Made by a program: the position numbers and the translations under genes
NCBI RefSeq assembly: GCF_013409365.1
Contig: NZ_JACCBA010000001.1
Location: 8,680,001 to 8,744,000, forward strand
DNA: 64,000 bases
Origin: Actinomadura luteofluorescens
GTDB taxonomy: Bacteria > Actinomycetota > Actinomycetes > Streptosporangiales > Streptosporangiaceae
Direction of reading: 5' to 3'
Notes under the pieces: generated by a model
Seen by the model: only the letters and a program-made list of their open reading frames with translations
Told to the model about the DNA's origin: nothing
Databases searched by the model: none
Part shown: positions 24,724 through 34,818 of the stretch, in pieces
Layout: each line of letters opens with the position of its first letter
How positions within the stretch are numbered: position 1 is the first letter of the stretch

Positions 24724-25638
24724 TTAGCCACTCGGGTGGCTCGCCAAGGCGTGGTCTGGTTCGCAGCTGAGCAGTTCATGCAGGATGGGTGGGAGTTCGT
24801 CCCACAGCCATTCGTTCAGCGTGCCCGGAAAGTCCGTGGGCGGGCGTATGGCCAGGCGGTGAGGCGTGACTTCGATCAGGCGTACGGCGAGCGGGCCGTC
24901 GTCCCACATCGGGTCGCGGTTGCCCCAGAAAGCGGAGAAGTCGGCACTCGTCAGCAGCAGTTCCGCTGGCAGAACATGCTCTCCTGCGTGCCTGCCCAGT
25001 GGAAGCAGCCGCTGGGCAGCAGTGCGCAGGACGTTGAGTGCTGCCAGGTCGTGCGGGCAGGCGACGCCGGTGATCTGCAGTTCGGGCAGTCCGAACCGGC
25101 ACAGACCCCGGGTCGTGAGGTAGACGCAGGTGCATCCGTCGATGTCGTCCTCGTCGGCGGTGCAGCGGCCGGAGTTCCTGTAGGGCGGCAGGGTGGTGCC
25201 GAGCCAGTCGTCGGCGAGGGCGAACTCGTCGAACCTTCCGAAGGGCATGACGGGCAGGACCTGGCCCGATATGGGGTCGACGAGCACGCCGCAGACCGAT
25301 TCGGCGATCGCCTTCGCCGCGGCGCGGGCGAGGTGAGGCCCTAACGGAAGATCACCGGCCGGCAGGACTGAGGTGATGCCGATGTGCTGCGTCGCCTGGC
25401 GGAGCCTCTCGGTGTCGTCTGCGTCGGAGCCGGTGAGCTCGGAGAGGTCCCACGGTGAGCTCGCGGCGGGGTGGCAGGCGAGTGAGAGCCGGGGGGAGCC
25501 GAGCCGTTCCGACAACGCCGCCGCGAAGGAGCCGGAGAACCTCCGGAGGATCGCCGCCGACAGGTCACCGGGGTTCCTGTCGGTCGCGACGACGAAATCG
25601 GCGGTCGTCTCTTCGGGGACCGTGATGGTGACGCGCAT
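24724..25638 (-). CDS. unknown protein, paralogue A of a two-member family
   Basis: A 304-residue soluble protein without a recognised family. It is paralogous to the gene at 35537. Shared landmarks: LADDWLGTTLPPYR, GRCTADEDD, GCTC (C-x-C type ligands), TRGLCRFGLPELQIT, VACPHDLAALNVLRTAAQRL and FPGTLNEWLW. The cysteines of GRC, GCTC and ACPHD could bind zinc. A GAGGAGG site fixes the ATG at 25638. The upstream 21-bp element at 25710-25730 is shared with the paralogue and a third gene. Followed by an NTP-pyrophosphohydrolase-like gene. Function unknown; regulated gene pair is inference. Confidence 0.78.
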   Translation of the reverse strand: MRVTITVPEETTADFVVATDRNPGDLSAAILRRFSGSFAAALSERLGSPRLSLACHPAASSPWDLSELTGSDADDTERLRQATQHIGITSVLPAGDLPLGPHLARAAAKAIAESVCGVLVDPISGQVLPVMPFGRFDEFALADDWLGTTLPPYRNSGRCTADEDDIDGCTCVYLTTRGLCRFGLPELQITGVACPHDLAALNVLRTAAQRLLPLGRHAGEHVLPAELLLTSADFSAFWGNRDPMWDDGPLAVRLIEVTPHRLAIRPPTDFPGTLNEWLWDELPPILHELLSCEPDHALASHPSG

Positions 25639-25709
25639 TGCAGCCTCCTCGTGGCCGTTGGACTGGCGTGCGAGGTCCAGCATCGAGGAGGCCGCCGGGC
25701 GGGCTGAGG

Positions 25710-25730
25710 AGAACATGGTTCTGTGGATAA
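25710..25730 (-). promoter_or_regulatory. shared 21-bp element, copy A
   Basis: On the minus strand this reads TTATCCACAGAACC, two variable bases (AT), then GTTCT. It contains the dyad AGAAC-N3-GTTCT joined to TTATCCACA. It lies 71 bp before the ATG at 25638. The same element is found 63 bp before the paralogous gene (36560-36580) and 70 bp before the multi-HTH gene (30844-30864), always in the direction of the gene. Confidence 0.75.
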
Positions 25731-25791
25731 CCGCGACCTGCGTCACGGAACGGACGGGATCTGCGATCGGCAGAAGCCTCTCCGGTGGGTG

Positions 25792-27015
25792 TCAGAAGGC
25801 GCAGGCCAGGGACTTGATCCCGTTGATGAAGCTCGTTCGCTGGCGGACGGACGGCGCGGTGGCGTGCAGGGTCGGCAGCCGCGTGTACAGCTCGCGGAGC
25901 AGCACCGTGATCTCGCGGCGGGCCAGGTGCGCGCCGAGGCAGAAGTGCGGACCGGGGGCTCCGAAACCGAAGTGGGGGTTGGGTGAGCGCATGACGTCGA
26001 ACGCGCGCGCGTCCTCGAAGACGCTCTCGTCCCTGTTCGCCGAGTTGTAGTAGAGGATCACCCGGTCGCCGGCGCGGTAGGGGTGGCCGCCCAGTTCGTG
26101 GTCGCGGGTCAGCGTGCGGCGCATCCACGTCACCGGGGTGGAGTAGCGGACGATCTCCTCCACGGCGGCCGGGAGCCGGACGTCCAGGTCTGCCAGCAGG
26201 ACGTCTCGCTGCCCAGGGTTGTCGGTGAGCAGGGTCAGGGCGTGCGACAGCGCGTTGCGCGTCGTCTCGTTGCCCGCCACCACCAGCAGCGAGAAGAAGC
26301 GGGCCAGGTCGAGGTCGTCGAGGGCCTCCCCGTCGACGTTCGCATGCGTCAGCGCGGTGACGAGGTCGTCGGCGGGGGTTTCACGTCGCAGCCGGCTGAG
26401 GTCGGCCATGAGCGCGTGCAGGAGGGAGAACTTCTCGGTGAGGACCACCGTCCTGTCGTCGCCGTCAGGGCTGACGTAGTCGGGGTCGCCGATGGCGATG
26501 ATGACGTTCGTCGCGTCGATGACGTCGCCGTACGCGGATTCCGGGATGCCCATCATCGAGCAGATGATTTGCAGGGGCATAGGCATGGCGACGTGCTCGA
26601 CGAAGTCGCACGGACCGCGTTCGGTCAGCTCGTCCACGATGCGGCGGGCCAGGACGGTCACGTCCCCCGTGACCCGCTGGACGAGACGCGGCGTGAACGA
26701 GCGGGAGACGATCCGGCGGAGCCGCGCGTGCCGGGGGTCGTCGATGCTGATCATGGAGCCGCTGTAGGGGGCGACCTGAGGGGGCGGGTCGACCAGGCTG
26801 ACCGCGGTGGGTTGCGAGCTGAACACCTGGGGGTTCCGGCTGGCCTCGGCGACGTCCTCGTAGCGGGTGATCGCGTAGAACCCGGGTTCGTCCGGTACGG
26901 GGCAGAAGACCGGCCCGTCCGCAGCTCGTAGGGAGGCGAACATTTCGTCGCGTTCGTCCTGCGGCTTCGACCAGAAGTCCAGGCTGACGAGGCTGCTCTC
27001 GGCGATGGAGGGCAT
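25792..27015 (-). CDS. cytochrome P450
   Basis: A 407-residue soluble bacterial P450. The haem loop is HFGFGAPGPHFCLGAHLARRE with the thiolate Cys, given here in part as FGAPGPHFCLGAHLA. The I-helix is VVAGNETTRNALSHA, the ExxR pair is in EEIVRYSTPVTWMRR, and the C-helix has SIDDPRHARLRRIVSRSF. The style is near CYP124/125/142, which oxidise methyl-branched lipids, terpenes and sterol side chains. No ferredoxin is adjacent, so redox partners are elsewhere. ATG at 27015 begins MPSIAESS; the frame is open upstream but poorly supported. Confidence 0.95.
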   Translation of the reverse strand: MPSIAESSLVSLDFWSKPQDERDEMFASLRAADGPVFCPVPDEPGFYAITRYEDVAEASRNPQVFSSQPTAVSLVDPPPQVAPYSGSMISIDDPRHARLRRIVSRSFTPRLVQRVTGDVTVLARRIVDELTERGPCDFVEHVAMPMPLQIICSMMGIPESAYGDVIDATNVIIAIGDPDYVSPDGDDRTVVLTEKFSLLHALMADLSRLRRETPADDLVTALTHANVDGEALDDLDLARFFSLLVVAGNETTRNALSHALTLLTDNPGQRDVLLADLDVRLPAAVEEIVRYSTPVTWMRRTLTRDHELGGHPYRAGDRVILYYNSANRDESVFEDARAFDVMRSPNPHFGFGAPGPHFCLGAHLARREITVLLRELYTRLPTLHATAPSVRQRTSFINGIKSLACAF

Positions 27016-27162
27016 GGGTGGGAGCGCCTTCCGCTGGGGAGTCGTCGCCCACAGGCTAACCCGGCGGCGCCCCAAAAGATGATCATGCGACGGGCGGGGT
27101 GGGGCCCCGCCCGTCGCACACGTACGCTCGCCGTCCCGGGGCCGGACCCCGGGAACCCGCCG

Positions 27163-28446
<1,284 letters not shown>

Positions 28447-28898
28447 ACTCGCTCACTCCCAACTGCGTCCACACCTGCGTAGACGTTCCGGTTTCATCGT
28501 ATCCACGTGATCACAGGGGCTGATCCGGGCCGTCCCCGTTGACGGCGGACCGTTCGGCAGGGCGGGCGCGCGGGCGTTTCATCCCTCGCATTGCCCGCTC
28601 CGCCGGTACTCGCGGACGCGGCGACCCGAGCCTTTCGCCCGTATACCGGAATGGGACGAGTCGGCCCGGAACGCCTGGTCCGGCTGGCCTGGGCAGAAAG
28701 CTGGACGGTCGGGCAGCGATCGACCAGAATCCACCCGCCCCGACGGTCGTTCACCGGCCGGCGGAGCGTCCTCATGATCTCGCGCGACGGGAGAGGATGC
28801 CACGGAGGCCGCGCTGCGCCGTGCCGCTGAACCCCTTGAAAGTGAGAAGAATCTCAGCCCTCGACTCCATGACCTAGTGGTCATATGGGCCGAGGTCC
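28447..28898. other. intergenic region upstream of citrate synthase
   Basis: About 450 bp with no gene I can support. Next to gltA the minus strand has GATACGAT about 65 bp before the start, a possible -10 region. The part near 28870 faces the end of the kinase gene. Several short frames cross the region but have no family signal or ribosome site. Confidence 0.35.
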
Positions 28899-29801
28899 CT
28901 ACTGGTGTGGCTCATGCAAGGTCGGCTGCTCTGCGGTGAACTCGACCAGTGTTCGTTCCTGGACGTCGATCAATTGCTCGACGTCCATGGGCGGCCACTC
29001 CTCGCCGTAATGCGCGTCCAGCAGCGTGCTCAGGGCGACCAGGATCTGTTCGGGTGTCGGACGTTCCCCTGGGTCCTTCGTCAGGCAGCGCGTGACGAGC
29101 CCCAACATGGGGTCCGGCAGGAGGGAGAGGTCAGGTTCGCCGTAGACGATCCGTCCTCGAACTTTGTGCCCGCCGCCGAACGGTGCCGCGCCGGTCGCCG
29201 CGAAGACGAGGGTCGAACCGAGGGAGAACACGTCACTTTCCGGATCGACGGGATCGCCGAGGGCCTGTTCCGGCGACATGTACGCGGGCGTCCCCAAGAT
29301 CTCCGTGCGCGAGAGCGGTAGCGCGTCCAGAGGACGGGCGATGCCGAAGTCGATGACCCGCGGCCCGTCCGAGGCGAGCAGGACGTTGGACGGTTTCAGA
29401 TCTCGGTGGACGATCCCCGCCCCGTGGATCGCGATCAGCGCCTCCGCCAGTCCGGCTCCCAGCCGGCAGGCCGTCTGCTCCTGGAGCGGGCCCTTCTCCC
29501 GGACCACCTCGGAGAGACTCACGCCGCGGATGTACTGCGTCGCCAGCCAGGGCTGTGCGGCGTCCGGATCGGCGTCGACGACTGGTGCCGTGTAGAAGCC
29601 GCTCACGGAGCGCGCCGAGGTGACTTCGCGGCGGAACCGTTCCCTCCACCTGGGATCGTCCAGCAGTTCCGGTCGGATGACCTTCACGGCGACGAGCCGC
29701 CTGCTGGGTGACGCCCCGAGGAACACCTCGCCCATGCCACCGGAACCGAGCCGGGCGACCACGCGGTACGGGCCGATCATCTGGGGAGGTTCGGGCTGCA
29801 T
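28899..29801 (-). CDS. Hanks-type serine/threonine protein kinase, soluble
   Basis: A 300-residue kinase. Gly loop GSGGMGEVF, ATP Lys in VAVKVI, catalytic loop HRDLKPSNVLL, DFG as IDFGIARPL, activation segment GTPAYMSPEQALG and subdomain IX DVFSLGSTL are all present, so it should be active. The catalytic domain ends near residue 265 and the tail has no membrane span or PASTA repeat, unlike PknB; it is cytosolic. The ATG at 29801 has a weak ribosome site and in-frame upstream starts exist. The next gene upstream, the AKR, is 69 bp away on the same strand. Substrates unknown. Confidence 0.93.
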   Translation of the reverse strand: MQPEPPQMIGPYRVVARLGSGGMGEVFLGASPSRRLVAVKVIRPELLDDPRWRERFRREVTSARSVSGFYTAPVVDADPDAAQPWLATQYIRGVSLSEVVREKGPLQEQTACRLGAGLAEALIAIHGAGIVHRDLKPSNVLLASDGPRVIDFGIARPLDALPLSRTEILGTPAYMSPEQALGDPVDPESDVFSLGSTLVFAATGAAPFGGGHKVRGRIVYGEPDLSLLPDPMLGLVTRCLTKDPGERPTPEQILVALSTLLDAHYGEEWPPMDVEQLIDVQERTLVEFTAEQPTLHEPHQ

Positions 29802-29870
29802 GGACACGGATATCCGATCATGGTGGGGCGTGCTCAAATCGTGCCACGGCACGAGGGTTCGTCCGACCGC

Positions 29871-30809
29871 TCAGGTCCAGGAGAGCGCGCCCCGTTCGGC
29901 CCAGTAGCGTTCCGCCGGGACGTTCAGTTGAGCCAGTTCCTGCAAGTCGGCCTCGTCGAGGAGCACATCCGTCGCCGCGAGGTTGGCCTGAAACTGGGCC
30001 GGGCTGACCGCGCCGATGAGCACGGTGTCGGCCCAGGGGTTGCCGAGTGCCGCCGCCAGGGCCACAGCGTCCGGCCCCACCTCGTGCTTGGACGCGAGGT
30101 TCTGCACCCCCTGGGGCGGCTGCACAGCGAGCCTGCCGTTGGCCAGCACCTCCTTGAGCAGCACATGCAGACCGTTGTCATGGGCCTCGCGCAGCGCGTC
30201 CGCAGCAGAGCTCTCCAGGATGTTCCACGTCGACTGGACCGTGCTGAACAGCCTCTGTCCGGCCACCTCCAACCCCATGGCCCGCCTGATCGTGTCCGCC
30301 TGCCGTGGCCCCGAAGTCGAAAACCCGACGCGAACACCATCAGAGCTCAGCTGAGCCAGAGCCTCCTGTAGGGGGACGTCCTGGAAAAGCGGACTCTCCT
30401 CGGTGAGCGAGTGCACCTGGTAGACGGCCAAGTGCCCGCCCAACAGACTTCGCGTCTCTTGATACTGGGCCCGAAATCGGCCAAGGCTGTGCTCCTTGAC
30501 CTCGTGCACCTTCGCATCGGTTTTCCACTCACCGACGTAGGCGTAGCCCCATTTGCTGGACACGCGGACCCCTTCAGGAGCGCGTGCTGCCAGCCAGCCC
30601 CCAAGGAACTCCTCTGCCCGGCCGTAGGAGCGCGCAGTGTCCACCCATCGAACGCCCGTCGCGTAGGCGGCGTCGAGGACGCTCCAGGTCGCCTCTCGCA
30701 TCGCCCCCACGGTCCGTCCAGGCGGCAGTTCCCCGGCGCTTCCCACGTTGATGTAGGCCGGCCGCCCCAGCGCGGCAAGACCGACTCCGAGCCGACGTAT
30801 CGCGTCCAT
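29871..30809 (-). CDS. aldo/keto reductase
   Basis: A 312-residue NADPH-dependent reductase. The tetrad is visible: Asp and Tyr in VDTARSYGRAEEFLG, Lys in SSKWGYAY and His in AVYQVHSL. The C-terminal cofactor region is present as DTVLIGAVSPAQFQANL. Family members reduce aldehydes and ketones. Start is the ATG at 30809 with GGCTGAGGGC upstream. It is divergent from the multi-HTH gene and shares an upstream region with the 21-bp element at 30844-30864, which may control it too. Followed by the kinase gene. Confidence 0.92.
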   Translation of the reverse strand: MDAIRRLGVGLAALGRPAYINVGSAGELPPGRTVGAMREATWSVLDAAYATGVRWVDTARSYGRAEEFLGGWLAARAPEGVRVSSKWGYAYVGEWKTDAKVHEVKEHSLGRFRAQYQETRSLLGGHLAVYQVHSLTEESPLFQDVPLQEALAQLSSDGVRVGFSTSGPRQADTIRRAMGLEVAGQRLFSTVQSTWNILESSAADALREAHDNGLHVLLKEVLANGRLAVQPPQGVQNLASKHEVGPDAVALAAALGNPWADTVLIGAVSPAQFQANLAATDVLLDEADLQELAQLNVPAERYWAERGALSWT

Positions 30810-30843
30810 GCCCTCAGCCTTCCATGCAGATGTCCGGATGCCC

Positions 30844-30864
30844 TTATCCACAGAACCACGTTCT
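30844..30864 (+). promoter_or_regulatory. shared 21-bp element, copy C
   Basis: Plus-strand TTATCCACAGAACC, two bases (AC), GTTCT, 70 bp before the ATG at 30935. Same arrangement as copies at 25710-25730 and 36560-36580. Confidence 0.75.
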
Positions 30865-30897
30865 AGCCGTTGTGTCGGCATCCACCCACAAGGCTGA

Positions 30898-30919
30898 GTC
30901 GTGTCCACGTCGACACGAC
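30898..30919. promoter_or_regulatory. perfect 8-bp inverted repeat before the multi-HTH gene
   Basis: GTCGTGTC (30898-30905) and GACACGAC (30912-30919) separated by six bases, ending 15 bp before the ATG at 30935. It could be an autoregulatory operator or an mRNA hairpin that limits translation. Confidence 0.5.
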
Positions 30920-30934
30920 AAGAAAGGCCAGGCA

Positions 30935-31717
30935 ATGCCTGAGACGACGCGCGCCGATCACAGTGCCCACCAGCTCGCCACCCTTCTCGGTCTCGCCCGG
31001 TGGCAGCTGCGCCTCGGCGTGGAGCACGGGCTGCTCCCGAAACCCGACCTCGAGGGGGACCGGTGGTCCGCCGCTCTCGCCGAGGAGGCCCGCAGCCGCT
31101 GTGAGGAGATCGTCGCCAGGTTCGGTGACGAGCCCCCGATCGGCTCGGCAAAGGCCGCCGCCCGGCTGGCGTCCCGGGTGGGCCTCGACGTCGAGCGCGG
31201 GGACGTCGAGGTCCTGGTGGCCCAAGGCGACCTCGACGTCATCAGCACCTTCCGCGGATTTCCGGTCTACCTGCTCCGCGACCTGGACCAGATCGATCCC
31301 GACTCCGTGCGCCGAGTGGTCACCGCCAGAAAGGGACCCCTCACTGACACCGTCGACGCCGGCGGAGCGGCGACCATCCTCGGCTGGCCGCGCAGAACCT
31401 TCGACCGGATCGCCGGTGAACGCGGTCTGGCAACGGACAGGCTCGGCCGCTTCGCGCTTGCCGAAGTCCAGGCACTGAGCGCGGACGAGCGCCTGACCCG
31501 CCACGTACAGGAGGAGCAACGGAACCTGGCCCTCGACCGGACGCGCCGGTCCGAGACCCGCGTCGAAGACGTGGTCCGTGCCTGGATCCTGCGCTGCTCT
31601 GCCTTTCTGGACCGTGACGCCGACCAGCCCCCGGAAACCGCACCTTTGGGGCGCGCCCTGAGAAGCCTCACCACGATCAGAGCCGATATAGCGAGACAAG
31701 AACACTTCACGCCCTAG
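30935..31717 (+). CDS. protein with several MerR/excisionase-like helix-turn-helix segments
   Basis: A 260-residue protein I do not recognise by name. Three segments look like excisionase/MerR winged helices: HQLATLLGLARWQLRLGVEH near residue 10, SAKAAARLASRVGLDVERGD near residue 70, and GGAATILGWPRRTFDRIAGE near residue 145. A charged C-terminal helix follows. The ATG at 30935 has AAGAAAGG upstream. The 21-bp element and an inverted repeat lie just before it, so it may be the regulator of the three-gene set that carries the element, or a target of it. DNA binding is likely; partners are inference. Confidence 0.7.
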   Translation: MPETTRADHSAHQLATLLGLARWQLRLGVEHGLLPKPDLEGDRWSAALAEEARSRCEEIVARFGDEPPIGSAKAAARLASRVGLDVERGDVEVLVAQGDLDVISTFRGFPVYLLRDLDQIDPDSVRRVVTARKGPLTDTVDAGGAATILGWPRRTFDRIAGERGLATDRLGRFALAEVQALSADERLTRHVQEEQRNLALDRTRRSETRVEDVVRAWILRCSAFLDRDADQPPETAPLGRALRSLTTIRADIARQEHFTP

Positions 31718-31866
31718 GACCCACCCGCGGGGTCCCCGCCGCAGCGGGTCGCCTGGACAGGTTGGACGCACTGCAACGACGCCGCTGGAGCCTGGAGGCG
31801 CTCCCGTGTGCGTTCGTCCGGCGCAATCCCAATAACGGGACGTTCGCGTGAGGAGGGGCGTGCTCG

Positions 31867-33108
31867 TTAACTGCGCCGCGGGGTCGAGCGGCGGCGGGGC
31901 GGTGGCTTCTGGGTGTCCTTGTGCCGGGCCAGAACCTTCAGAAGACGGTCACGAGCTTCCGTCCGGGACATCGCCGGAAGATGCGAAGGGAAGTTGGACG
32001 CCACGGCGGGAGGCGCCTCGACTCGGCCCTCGTCGTCGATCGTGGCCTGGTCGCCCGTCCACTGGCCGAGCAGGACGGCGAACACGGCGCCGGGGTGACG
32101 CGCGAGAAGGGCCGTGATCCTCTTGGCCTCCTGAGCGCAGTCGGCCACCAGGAGGAGACGACGTCCGTGCGTGGTGCCTTCCTTCTCGCGGATGGAGAGC
32201 TCGGTCTCCAGGTAGGCGAGCGCCGCGTCGAGATTCCCCGGGATGAAGAGCCCTGCCGGGGCGTCGTCGAGAAGTTCGTCCTCGGCCAGCCCGAAGAGGG
32301 TGATGGCGTCGGGCCGAGGAACGACGACCAGCGAGTCGTCACCGTGCACGTCGAGCGCGGTCAGCGCCAGCACGCGCGCGGTGGACATGGCGCCCGGACC
32401 TTTGAGGCCCGCGGCGTGCGTCACGAACGGGTCGAGTACGGGTCGGTAGGTGAATCGTGCGGGCTGCGGGGCTTGAGCGTTGGGCGCGGGGGCGGGGGCG
32501 GGGGCCAGGCCGGCGGCGGCGGTGTAGATGCGATGCCGGAACGGGTAGCACATCGCCGCTGCGGCGGGAAGTAGTAGGCCGAGAAGCAGGACCGGCTGCA
32601 GCGAGGAAGGACGTGATTCGAGTTCGTCGGCCTGCTCGCGTGCTCGTACCGGGGTGGGCGCCGCGGATGTGCGCAAGGGGGTGCTCTGGGAGGGGCTGGG
32701 AGACGGTGGCGCGCTTCTCGGCCGACGCGGCGTGGCTGGACGGGGTGCCGGGTCCTGAAGCGGATGCGGCGATGGAACCTTGTGTTCCTTCTTGGGCCTC
32801 CGGTCGCGCCGGTCGCTCCAGCGAGGAAAATCTCGGCCGCGTCCCGAACGTCTCCGAGACCTCTCGTACATCGCCACCCATGCCTCCTTGCATTTATGCG
32901 CGGTGTACCGGTCACCGACAGCGTGGCGACAGGCGGGCGGGACGTGATTGCTCGGTTCCGGATCGGTTCCGGCGGCCGCGTTGGACGGAGCCGCCGCGCC
33001 GATACTGATGGCTCCGGCCATGGCCGTACACCCCAGGAACCCGCAGGTGCAGCGGAGCCATTCGCCGAAGGCGACGGCGAGTCTGGGATGTGCCAGGAAA
33101 CGGTTCAT
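31867..33108 (-). CDS. membrane protein related to LysM/BTAD multidomain proteins, lacking those domains
   Basis: A 413-residue protein. Residues 14-45 form a first hydrophobic segment (LGCTAMAGAISIGAAAPSNA). A long basic, Pro/Ser-rich linker with repeated SAPPSPSPSQ follows, then a second span near residue 172 (PVLLLGLLLPAAAAMCY). The cytoplasmic C-domain includes LDAALAYLETELSIREKEG, RRLLLVADCAQEAKRITALL and AVLLGQWTGDQATIDDEGR, which resemble the middle domain of actinobacterial LysM-BTAD proteins; LysM and BTAD parts themselves are absent. Start ATG at 33108. Such proteins often sit near integrative elements. The relationship is tentative. Confidence 0.65.
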   Translation of the reverse strand: MNRFLAHPRLAVAFGEWLRCTCGFLGCTAMAGAISIGAAAPSNAAAGTDPEPSNHVPPACRHAVGDRYTAHKCKEAWVAMYERSRRRSGRGRDFPRWSDRRDRRPKKEHKVPSPHPLQDPAPRPATPRRPRSAPPSPSPSQSTPLRTSAAPTPVRAREQADELESRPSSLQPVLLLGLLLPAAAAMCYPFRHRIYTAAAGLAPAPAPAPNAQAPQPARFTYRPVLDPFVTHAAGLKGPGAMSTARVLALTALDVHGDDSLVVVPRPDAITLFGLAEDELLDDAPAGLFIPGNLDAALAYLETELSIREKEGTTHGRRLLLVADCAQEAKRITALLARHPGAVFAVLLGQWTGDQATIDDEGRVEAPPAVASNFPSHLPAMSRTEARDRLLKVLARHKDTQKPPPRRRSTPRRS

Positions 33109-33700
33109 CTTCGCCCCGGGGGATCGCGTCGGTCACCGTGTGAATGCCGATCGTAGCCACTTTGGCTACAGAGCGTTGAACATTAGCCACAGTCGGCTCT
33201 CGTGATCAGGCGGTGCCGCCGCCGCGACGCCCCGCGACTGATATGGATGTCATATACCAAATCATCCTGAAATGTCGGCCTCTGACTCCCCGGGACGGTG
33301 ACGAGGGTGGCCCACGCGCGAAATACCCGTGAATTCAAAGGGATGCGCGATGAGGGGGAGCGGTGATAAGGCATCCACGGGCAATGACACCTGCATGATC
33401 AGCACATGATCGGACTTCTTGAGGAGCCCCCCGAAGTGGCATGCTCGAGTGACGGCCCGGTCCCAAAACTGTCACTTGCTGTCACTGCGACTAAAGCCCA
33501 GAGCGTCCCGCGTGTTCGCCTCGCCTAACCCGACCGGCAAGGCGAGTGGTTCGTCGCTCCAGACGAAGGCGGAGTCGCGAAAATTCGCCCGTCCTCGGGC
33601 TGGACTGACGGCGTAGTCAGGCTTGTCGGAATCGACTTGGTGCCGCGCTTTGTTCGATTTTCCCGCTCACGAAGCCGACGCCCCCTTACGCTCCCGTAGC

Positions 33701-33749
33701 TGCCCGCTGCCCGCTGCCCGCTGCCCGCTGCCCGCTGCCCGCTGCCCGC
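33701..33749. repeat. 7-bp microsatellite, seven copies of TGCCCGC
   Basis: Seven uninterrupted copies of TGCCCGC, then TG. No gene spans it. The unit is 7 bp, so copy-number change would shift any frame. It lies in the decayed segment. Confidence 0.85.
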
Positions 33750-34177
33750 TGAGCATGCTGTCGCCATGGCGAGCCTGGGAGCGATGGTTCGGCCGGCCGG
33801 TCACACTACTTCAGCGAGATGAGGACCACGCCGGTCTGACGCCTGCTTTGAAGTGATCGTCAGGCGCTTCCGCCGCAGCCTCCGCGCGTCCCAGCGAGGA
33901 ATCCCGAGCTGGTGCCGCCGGTACCGCTCGAGAGAAGGGCCTGGGCATCGTGAAGTAGCCAAGATCGGCTTCGTTCTGAACCTGGGTGTCAGACCGGGCT
34001 GTGCGCGACGAGTATGCGCGCGTGGCTTCCTGGCCGGGCCGGTGCGGGAACTGCCGATCATCCGATCACTGCGACACCAGCGATTGAGGCAGCGCGGCGC
34101 CCAGTCGCACGGAAACTGATCGCGCAGCGAGCCGCAGGGCGCCTTTGCGAAGTCGGCCGATGTCGCCCTAGTAGGCG

Positions 34178-34586
34178 ATGTTTCAAAGTCTCGGCCCACG
34201 TCGTTCGCCGTGACGGCCCACGTCGTCCGCCTGGCCGCGCGCGTTGTTCGTCTGACCGCCCACGTTGCTCGTCTGACCGCCTCCGTCCAGACCGTCCATG
34301 ACCTCGCCGAGGGTCTCCTCGTCGAGCGTGCCGAACCCCTCGTCGACGAACAGGTGCCGATCTCGGTGCCGCCCGCCTCTGCGGTGACGACGGGTGCACG
34401 CGCTTCGTTCGCTTGGCGGTGAGCCTCGTTCGCCTGGCGGCGTGCTTTGTTCGCCCAAGCCTGCTGCGTGAGCGGGCCAGGGTGAAGGCGGCGTCGCTTC
34501 GTGATCTGGACGGTTTCGCTCGCCTCCGGTTTCGCGGTGTCGGTCCGTCACGCGTGCGCGCGTGGCCGAGGTCACTTCGGGACAGC
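34178..34586. repeat. dispersed repeat, copy 3 (reverse), interrupted
   Basis: The left part (34178-34260) reads TTTCAAAGTCTCGGCCCACG, the reverse complement of the repeat end in copy 1. The right part (about 34400-34586) contains TCGCTTCGTGATCTGGACGG, CGCTCGCCTCCGG and ends GAGGTCACTTCGGGACAG, matching the other end. The two parts are separated by the SbcC-like fragment and a 24-bp-periodic segment near 34210-34285, as if the copy had been split. Confidence 0.65.
34285..34359 (-). pseudogene. SbcC-like exonuclease fragment
   Basis: The minus strand codes RHLFVDEGFGTLDEETLGEV then MDGLD, which matches the C-terminal Walker B and D-loop of SbcC (FIDEGFGTLD). Nothing of the rest of SbcC is present. 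Sequences on both sides are repeat-derived. It is a 25-residue relic, possibly captured by recombination with a genomic sbcC. Confidence 0.65.
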
Positions 34587-34818
34587 CCCTGGTCGTCCGT
34601 TGAGTCCAGGCCTTCCTTGCTCATTGGCTGGGGCGTGTCCTTCGGGCGCCGGCGTCGCGCCGCCCGCGCATAGGTGGCGCCAATCAGTCCACGGCCCGCG
34701 TCCGGCGCGAAGGGTGGCTCCGCGGTCGGCGTCGAGGTGTGGGGTGAGTTCGGACTTGCGGATCTTCTGTGTGGGGGCATCTGCCCGTGGACGTACGAGG
34801 GATCGCGATGCGGTCCTA

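Noticed and set aside
25710..25730. TTATCCACA as a DnaA box / replication origin
   Set aside because: Only single copies occur, each at a fixed distance from a gene and joined to a dyad; no box cluster, AT-rich stretch or dnaA/dnaN genes. It is better seen as part of a regulatory element.
25792..27015. P450 as part of a biosynthetic gene cluster
   Set aside because: No polyketide, peptide or terpene synthase occurs in the window; the methyltransferases and the P450 are scattered among unrelated genes.
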